From positions 240,001-304,000 of the forward strand of contig JABMCL010002504.1 in the NCBI GenBank assembly GCA_018857735.1: DNA of 64,000 bases, read 5' to 3'. The first letter of the stretch is position 1; each line of letters starts with the position of its first letter. A program made the translations under genes and the position numbers. This document shows positions 53,201 through 62,200 of the stretch, piece by piece. Source of the stretch: Alviniconcha marisindica. Taxonomy: Eukaryota > Mollusca > Gastropoda > Provannidae. The notes under the pieces are model-generated. The model was not told the DNA's origin, did not search any database, and was given only the letters and a program-made list of their open reading frames with translations.

Positions 53201-56200
53201 CAAAGCAACAAACATTGTTTTTTTGTTTCTTAAGTGTGAGTACATCCCATACTTGTTTCAGTACATTCTTTACTCATTGACAATACACACCTTGCAGACA
53301 CCATTCTCTACCTGTTCACAGGACATTCTTTGCATGCTGATTGCATGTTTTTTTACCTGCTGATCTTTCATTCCTGACACTGCCATGGCATTCCCTACCT
53401 GTTGACAGGTGCAGCCAAGCTGAAGTCACCTTGCGTGATTTTCATCGATGAGATCGACTCCGTGGGGGCCAAGCGGACCAGCTCACAGATTCATCCCTAT
53501 GCCAACCAGACCATCAACCAGCTCCTCTCAGAGATGGATGGGTGAGGGATTCATTTGGTCACTGGTGCCATTAGCAAACAGTAGTGTGTGTGTGTGTGTG
53601 TGTGTTTGGGGGTGTGTATGTGGTCGTGTGTGTGTGTTTGGTGGGGAGGGGTGGTGTGTGTGTGTGTGCGTGGTGGTTGGCATGTGTGTTTGTATGGTCA
53701 TGTGTGTAGGTGTGGTTGTGTGTGGTGGGGATGGGTGGTTGTGTTTGAAGTGATAAGAAAGATGTTGAATGAAGTGTTCTTGTGTATTTGTTAGTACAAT
53801 CAGTCAGGTTTCTTTGTTCGCAGAATTCTGTACACTTTTTTTCAACCCTCAAGTCAGTTGTGGGCACTTTATAAATACTCTTTTACAATCCATAGTTATT
53901 CTGAGTTCACATTAGTGAATGGACCCTGGGGATGCAGTCTGTTGTTTGCAGTTTCAGCAGCATTACTGCTTTGGGAGATCAGGCAAATGGGCCTATATGT
54001 GCCCATGATTTTATCAGTGTAAAGAGTGAAATGTAAATCTCTGGATAAGTGTATGCACAGTGCAACTCCAGTAACGGCCATGCAACACAGCGCCCAGTGT
54101 AATGCATGCATGCATGCATCAGTGTTGCTACAGGTACCAACAGTGACTAGTATTCTTCAGTATTATTGGCAGTGAGAAGGTGATATAAATAATTAAGTTG
54201 GAGGCAAATAGATCAGATGTCAGATTGGGCCCATTCTTGAGAAGAGAAAAATGAGTACTTTCTGTGGCAGTTTTTTTGTAACATATTTCTGAATTTCAGT
54301 CAGAACTGACATTTCAAGATCTGATGTCTGATAGCTCAGTTGGGCAGTGTATTTGTTTTAGCTTCACACAGATATATGACCCAACTAATTAATTAAGAAG
54401 TGAAATGAAAGGAAGCAGCTCAGTGGGCCCTATATCTGTTTCAGTTTCACACAGAACGAAGGAGTGATCGTATTGGGAGCAACAAATCGACGGGACAACT
54501 TGGATCAGTGAGTGACTCTAGCAGGTGTAGCACACATGGGAAAATTTAGACTCACCAAACGAGCAGTCATTTTAGACCACTGTCTTTGACTCAGAAAAGA
54601 AACTGAGTCTCTGTAGTAGGGTCAGGGTCTGACTGTTCTGCTGGTTGATCTTCACCTGGCCAGCTGGTTGACCTTCAGCTGTCAAGCTGGTTGACCTTCA
54701 CCTGGCAAGCTGGCTGACCGTCACCTGGCCAGCTGGCTGACCTTCATCTGGCCAGCTGGTTGACCTTCAGCTGTCAAGCTGGTTGACCTTCACCTGGCCA
54801 GCTGGTTGACCTTCAGATGTCAAGCTGGATGACCTTCAGCTGGCTGACCGTCACCTGGCCAGCTGGCTGACCTTCACCTGGCCAGCTGGTTGACCTTCAT
54901 CTGGCCAGCTGGTTGACCTTCAGCTGTCAAGCTGGATGACCTTCAGCTGTCAAGCTGGATGACCTTCACCTGGCCAGCTGGCTGACCGTCACCTGGCCAG
55001 CTGGCTGACCTTCACCTGGCCAGCTGGTTGACCTTCAGCTGTCAGGCTGGTTGACCTTCACCTGGCCAGCAGGTTCACCTTCACCTGGCCAGCTGGTTGA
55101 CCTTCAGCTGTCAAGCTGGTTGACCTTCACTTGGCCAGCTGGCTGACCTTCACCTGGTCAGCTGGTTGACCTTCACTTGGCCAGCTGGTTGACATTCACC
55201 TGTCCAGCTGGTAGACCTTCACCTGGCCAGCTGGTTGACCTTTACCTGGCCAGCTGGCTGACCATCACCTGGCCTGCTTGTTATCTTCACCTGGCAGTCT
55301 GTCCGACTTGACAAGTTTTTTATTAGTGGGACAAAGCTTTACGTTAAATGGTTGTTACCTATGTAGAGATTCATACTTTCAGCTAGTTCTGGTTACCTTA
55401 GTAGAATCTTAAGATCACAGGGGTATCAGGACTAAAAGTAGGTCTGCTCTGCAAGTTGTCTATTAAGTTCAAACCTTGTATGATTGTTACCTGTATATAC
55501 TTACTAGTTACAGACAGCCAAAGTTGTGCGCATACATGTATGTTAGCAAAGCAGTTAACTCCGACTTATTTATTTTAGTGCATGGTCAAAATTCATGCGT
55601 ATGAAAGAGAGACTTGGAAAGAGGGCATGTGGGGTTGTGACCTGATGTATTATGGATTGTGTCATTTTGAATTTTAGAACACTACTTTTCTTCAAATTTG
55701 CAAGTTGGATTTGTGAAAGGTAGTGTACTTGGATCCATCAAGGCTCAGATGAATGTAACATCACACAGCTTTTGATTTGATGTTGTCATTTGAACCTTTA
55801 CCACTTAGCAGACAGCACACATCTGGAGAGCGCTGGTTCCGTTGAACTTTGGCCTGGTGGTGCTGAGCACACACAGACACTGCAAAGGGAGAGACATTTA
55901 CAACAGCATGCATGGTTTGTGCAGAGCGCTGTTGAGACCTGGCAGGTTTGATGTGGAGGTGCAGGTGTTCCCCCCAGACTTGAAGGGACGCAAAGAAATC
56001 ATCGAATTCTACGTCGGCAAAGTCAAAACCGACTCAAGTAAGAAAATAGTCTGCCTTTTTCGTTACTGCCTTTTCTCTGTGTGTTTACCGGGGGCTGGGG
56101 GGATTCTGGTTACAGATTACAGACCTGCCAGCCATTCTGCTTTCGGTAGAATTTCTTCCGCTTGACTGCACTTCATTCCGCTATTCTGCTCGCTCAAAGA

Positions 56201-59200
56201 AAAATCTGCCGAAGAGAAAAACGGCAACAACAAAAATGAAACAAAGAAGTAGAAAAAATTCTTGTGTTGTGAGAATGCGTGTGGCTGAGACTGGCTGACA
56301 TCAAATCAGCTGCAACAGCGAAAGTCGGCTGTGGGACTTTCTGTGTGGTGTTTACTCAGGGGTTGGTCATGCCACAGCCAATTGGTGTTCGCATTTTAAC
56401 CAGCTGACCAGTTGTAGCATTCAGTTCAATTCCTGCTCTTATGCGTCATTTCCTGGCAAGACGACTTCCATTTTCATTTCAAATTGCCATGCTGAAGTGA
56501 GCTTCTGGATGAAAATCTCATATATAAAAAAACGCGCACCAAAATTTCTGGCAAAAGTATATATACAGAAATGTTTCTGTGCATTGTACGATCAACACAG
56601 AGCACCCAGCATGTGAAGTACAGTGCCTGCTTCTTCAGTTCTTGGTACTTTTCTGTCGCCCATGGCGGAATGTATGACTTTGAACATCATGTCAACTCAA
56701 AGCGTCACATCAACAAAGGAAAAGCGATAGGAAGTACACAGAAGATTTCCCATTTTATGGGCTGTGAGACAGCATTTGGATGAAATTCGAGTGGAGATGC
56801 TTTTCACAAACTGTAATGCAAAACATCGGTCTCTCAGCAGCCGATCATGACATCTGTTCTGGCGCATGTTTCCACAAAAGCGAAATGCGATGGAGGACCA
56901 TATAATATATATATACACGCTGCGCTCAAAATCTAATTAATATGCTTAAAATATGATTTTGCTACACTGAGTCTAAAGTCTAGTGATGGGTTGGCAGTCC
57001 CAAAAAGCTGAGAAGAAACAACCAAATAGCAAAAAGTATCGAAAAGAGTATGGAGAAATGTTTTTTGCATCAGAATTTCCACAGTGTACATCACGCTCAT
57101 TGTAGTGTGCTGGATGTAATTTTTTTTTTAAAGTAATTTTATAATAAAGCCACCAAAAGCTAAATTCTGTCATGTATGAAGTATGTGTAAACACTCTTTA
57201 AAAAAAAAAATCGTCCTATATTCCTCTCACATGCTGGAATTATTCCTCTCAAGTCTGTTTAGGGGTTGGCAGGTCTGAGATTCCAAAACATGTAGAATAT
57301 TTATTATTCATTATCTTTGATATAATTGACATTTATTTGGGGTAAGCTGTTGCTGAAGTAGGCTGCTGAACATCTCTGTTGCCTGTACTGATGTTTTGTT
57401 ACATGCCCACAGACGAGTAAATATGTAGCATGTGGGTCTCGGAGGGTACTGGCAGGACGATTCCTGGTTTTGAAAACTAGCCAGGAAATTACTCATTTTG
57501 GATGCTGGTGATGCCACTTTGGTCGTGGAGTCACTTTCCAACATCATTGATATAGTATTGTGGTGTTCGTCACATTTTTGCCTCATAAAAGTGCCAGGTA
57601 ACGGGTCCAGAATTGACAGAGAAATTCAAAATTCTTCTCAGGGCGTTTTCATCCTCAAGAGCCAGAACATAATTTCAGGATTTTCTGAATCAGTAACTTT
57701 CTGCTTTGCATTTGGTTTTTATGCTCAGGGAAAAATAAATTGATGTTCACTGATTGATGCTTTAGAAAAGCCCTGATTGTAATAGATTATGACTGGTGTG
57801 TGGAGCATCTGCTCAGTGGGGCTGTGGAATCTCCTGCTGTTTCCTGCAACATGTTTGGCTGGTGTGTTGGCTTTGTGCTGCAGTTTGGTCAGCTGGCCAC
57901 TCTTTAAGAAGCACATCTAGCCATACCAGCTCCAGCTCAGCATAGTTCTCATGTTCTTTAACCAGTCAAACAGTTGAAGGCCTGGCTTTGTGGGGTTTGC
58001 GGCTGTGGGTGGTGCAGTATGGGCCAAACCAGCCTGTTGCTCACCTTGCCTTTTTCCTTTGCTTTGAAATGGTTTTGTGAATTGCAAGTTTCATGGTGAA
58101 CATGTCATTGTGGAATCTTTTGTTGCAGATGTTGATATTGACTTGTTAGCCAGAGGGACCACTGGTTTCACAGGTTAGTCGTGGCCTAGCTATGGTGAAA
58201 GTGTGTGCCAGTTTTTGAAGAAAAAGTCTTCTGTCTTTTGACCTGCACGAAAAAATATGACCAATAATCTGTCTATTCAGAAAGAACCAGGCAGAAACCT
58301 AAGCCTTGCATATTTTTGGCAAGTTCCAATTTCAATGACCTTGACATATGTTCAATCACGTAAAGGTGATGGTATTTTTTTTTTTTTTTTTTTTTATCAA
58401 CACGAGTTCAACTGCTGCATGGACAAAAACATTCATGAAATACTTTAACATTTATGCATATATTAGAAAGAAAAATGACATGATTCTAGACATGGCAAAG
58501 TTTACAAAGCTGCAAGAACTGCTTCAGTTAATGAACAGTGGAGACAGGAACACATTCACCTCAAATAAAATGTTTCACAGTCCATTGGGAATAGACTGCT
58601 TATTGACGTTATGTCTTGAAAAGGAGGAGAATTGTTTCATAAGCAGAACTCTGATCTTCATCAGGTGCTGACCTGGAGAACATGGTCAACCAAGCAGCAT
58701 TGAAAGCAGCCATCGACGAAGCTTCTAGTGTTACCATGGAGCACTTTGACTTTGCCCGGGACAAGGTCATCATGGGTAAGTGGGTTTCTATGGAAACCTG
58801 TCTGTTACACTGTATACATGTGTGTAAGAGTGTGGAGCACAGTGGGGAGAAGATGGTGATGTTGAGCATGTTAATGTGAATGGTCAGCAAGGGCAGACAA
58901 TAGATTTGTACATAAAATACATTTGTATTTTATGCTTGGAAACTGGTGTGTGCTGGACGTAGAACCCCAAAGAAAATTCTCTGTCTGTTTGCCTCTCTCT
59001 CTCTCTCCAACCTCTCTCTCTCTCTCCAACACATATTTCTCTGTAATGTGATGGCATGGTGACCTTGGTTTGCTGCAACAGGTCCAGCAAAGAAGACCAA
59101 GATCCAGGATGCTGAGACCAACAAGCTGACTGCGTACCATGAGGCGGGCCACACCCTGGTGGCCTACTTCACCAAGGACGCCATCCCCCTGCACAAGGTC

Positions 59201-62200
59201 ACCATCATACCGCGAGGCATGTCGCTGGGACACGTGAGTTTGCACTGGTTGCCTTTCCTGGACCTCCCCACCCCATTGTTTGGGGGGGGGGGGGGAGCTA
59301 TTCAGTAAGTAAAGTCTTATGACATACAAGTAGATCCACCTACTCAGGCGCAGTAGTGCTTTTTTTCTTTTTCTTTTGAAGCCATTGCAGACAGTCCATT
59401 TGGCAACTGGATCTTATGGTCCTGTCAAGTGCACATGGTTACCTCAGGATGATTAAACCAAGTTAGGCTGGTGACTGGTAAATCCCAGTCATGTTGTGGT
59501 GTTCTGGAGATTTCAAAGTTTATGTGTGACTGAGTGACTGCGTGAGCTCTCCCTCTCAAACAGCATGTATGCAGTAGAAAATCTGAATCGTCTCCATTTT
59601 TGTCCAGGAAACATGCAGTAGAATTACAAAAGCACAGTGAATCTGCTCCAGAGCAGAAAATAGCGCTACATAAAAGCGATCATTATCATCATAACAGAAA
59701 TTAACCTTCCCACTATGAACTGTGTGGTTGTGTCAATTGTTTACAGACATCTTTCATCCAAGACAAAGAGGTGTACGGCAAGAACATTGGCCAGCTGAAG
59801 GCCGAGATGGATGTGGCCATGGGAGGGAGGGCAGCAGAGGAACTTGTGTTTGGCCAGGAGAAGGTCACGACAGGTATGCTGCTGTATAGGTCTGTCTTTG
59901 TAGCTCATGCGATCCCCTGGTGTGCACACACCACACCAAGACCCACACAGCTCCACTGGTTGCCTGTCGAAGCTTGTACCTCATACAAAATTGCCTGCAT
60001 CCGATTTAACACTGTTAATTCCCCTGCTCCTGTTTGTCTCTCTGGTGTCCTGCCCCTGTACTCTCCTCCTCAGTCTAGATACAGATACAAGTGTATATGA
60101 GCAACTCTCAAAAGGTCAGCATTCTCCACCTGACATTTTTGTAACTGTTGTAAAATTTTAACTGGTGCACCTAAAGAGTTTATGTTTTGTATTATATAAT
60201 AATGTAGTAATTAAAGTAATAAAATCCAATATGTTGATGTTGTTGTGTTTATGGTCCATTTGTTAAAAAGTTTTCAAAAGAAAAAAAAATCGTTTTTTCT
60301 GCACACAAAAATGACACACTCAAAGGATGTCATTGCAATGTGATCACAAGTAGCAATAAATAAGTTGTGTCAGTTACATTTGGTGTTGAGTGAATAGTAG
60401 AGATTTTGCTCTGCTAAAATATAAAGTTTGATGGGAAAATGTTCAGCAATTTTTTTTATATCAATATTTAAAACCTACGGAGTCGTACGTCATGAACTTC
60501 GTCACTGACCAGGTCCGCGTACACAGAACACGTTTGGTTGTTCCAAGGGAGACCACTACTGACAAGCAGTAATTTTAATGTGCACAGTCAAGGCTCACAG
60601 AAAACTGTATCTAGCAAATAAAAATTCAAAAAAGAGGTCCAAAACTGAAGATAATATTTTCGATTTTTTGTGTGGTCATTTCGAGACGCACGACCAAAAC
60701 GCAGTATTTTTAAATCGCACACTATTAGACCGTGTTTCGATCCACCATTTTGATGCACCCACTTCCTGCTAACCACATGGCCCTTTGTCAGCTTGACTAT
60801 GGAACCGAACGCATCAGGTAAGATTTTGTTTATTTTAGTCATTGCTTCATAGAAAGTGACATGCGACCCCAAAATGACATACGAAACCATTTTGTCAGCG
60901 TTTTTTAAGATATGAACGTATTTGCTGTTAAACAACACTCTATAATCATATGAGAAGAACGAGAAGCAAATACGATTTCGTAGAATGTAGATGACCTACT
61001 TACAAAGCAAATACGATTTTAATTTTCCCGAAAGGGAGGACTTCAACTGATCGTACTGTGACTAAAACTAAAAGTCAGTTTTAGTCAGAGAGACGTACGA
61101 AACTGGTTCTTTTTGTCATAAAAACGTGCAACCTTTGCAAGCTTTTGTCATAATGACAATCGACCCTCCGAAGATTTCTTCAGTGAATAAAAGGGGAAAT
61201 ATTTGAATGGCATGTCAACAAAATTCCTACTGACTGCACAAATTGTAGAATGGATTTAATGTAAATAAATTTTGTAGAATTGCTAACAGTTAACGAGATT
61301 TAAGCCAGTTGAAGATATATTTGGGGTTGTATGTCATGAACATGAGAATGACAAAAATTCAAGTCTGATGCTGCAGAAAATTAAGGAAATTAGATAATGA
61401 ATCATGTTTTATGTGAATATGGACTGCCAAAAAACCATATGTGAATATGGACTGCCAAAAGAACCATTTTGCAACCTGATCGCAAAAGTGAAGGCAATGG
61501 AGTTGGACACCATGTGAAGCACAAACAGAAGGCAACTTTGGAATGCCACCTTCGAAACCTAACCATCTTTGTTGTTGACCTCATAAGATCGGAGCTTGTT
61601 TGGCATTTCTGTCTTGGTTTTCATCTTATCTTTGCAAAAGAACACATCTAGGGTCTCTCTCTGTCTGTCTTGTTTTGTTTTTTAATTTAGTATCCGTTTC
61701 CTTTTCTTTGTTGTTGTTATTGTTGTTACTGTCATTTTCCTAAGCTTTATTTTATCCCTCCCTTTCCGGGTTTCCCCTCTGTAAATTAGCCAATTTTTTT
61801 TTGGTTTAAAACAAATAATTTATTCTTGACTTTTTCCCTCCAGTTCTTTTTACCATTATCTTTTTCATTTCCATTGAAGTCATTGTCTCGTTTTATATGT
61901 TGTTATTGATGCTGTATTTGTCTATATCCTTCTATCATAATATTTAACCTTGAATCAATGAATGTCTTTGTTATTAGTAGTACTGCAGCAACGACAAATA
62001 TGTAAGTTGGCATTTTTTGCTAATATCTTCGCCGTTCAGAAATAAAGTTTAATCAATCAGTCAATACCTCTGCTTGCTCTTTCAAAGTCACCCTTAAGAC
62101 ACACTTGTTCAATATTTCTAAACTCTTTTTCACAGGCACTGTTATTGTAAAGTGCCCTGTGTTCCCACCTTGTGCAGAAGATGGGTGGGGTGCTCTAGAA

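Noticed and set aside
59771..60100. 109-residue ORF as an alternative YME1L1 C-terminus
   Set aside because: After the donor it reads into a LINE RT fragment; family homology continues at 63978 instead.
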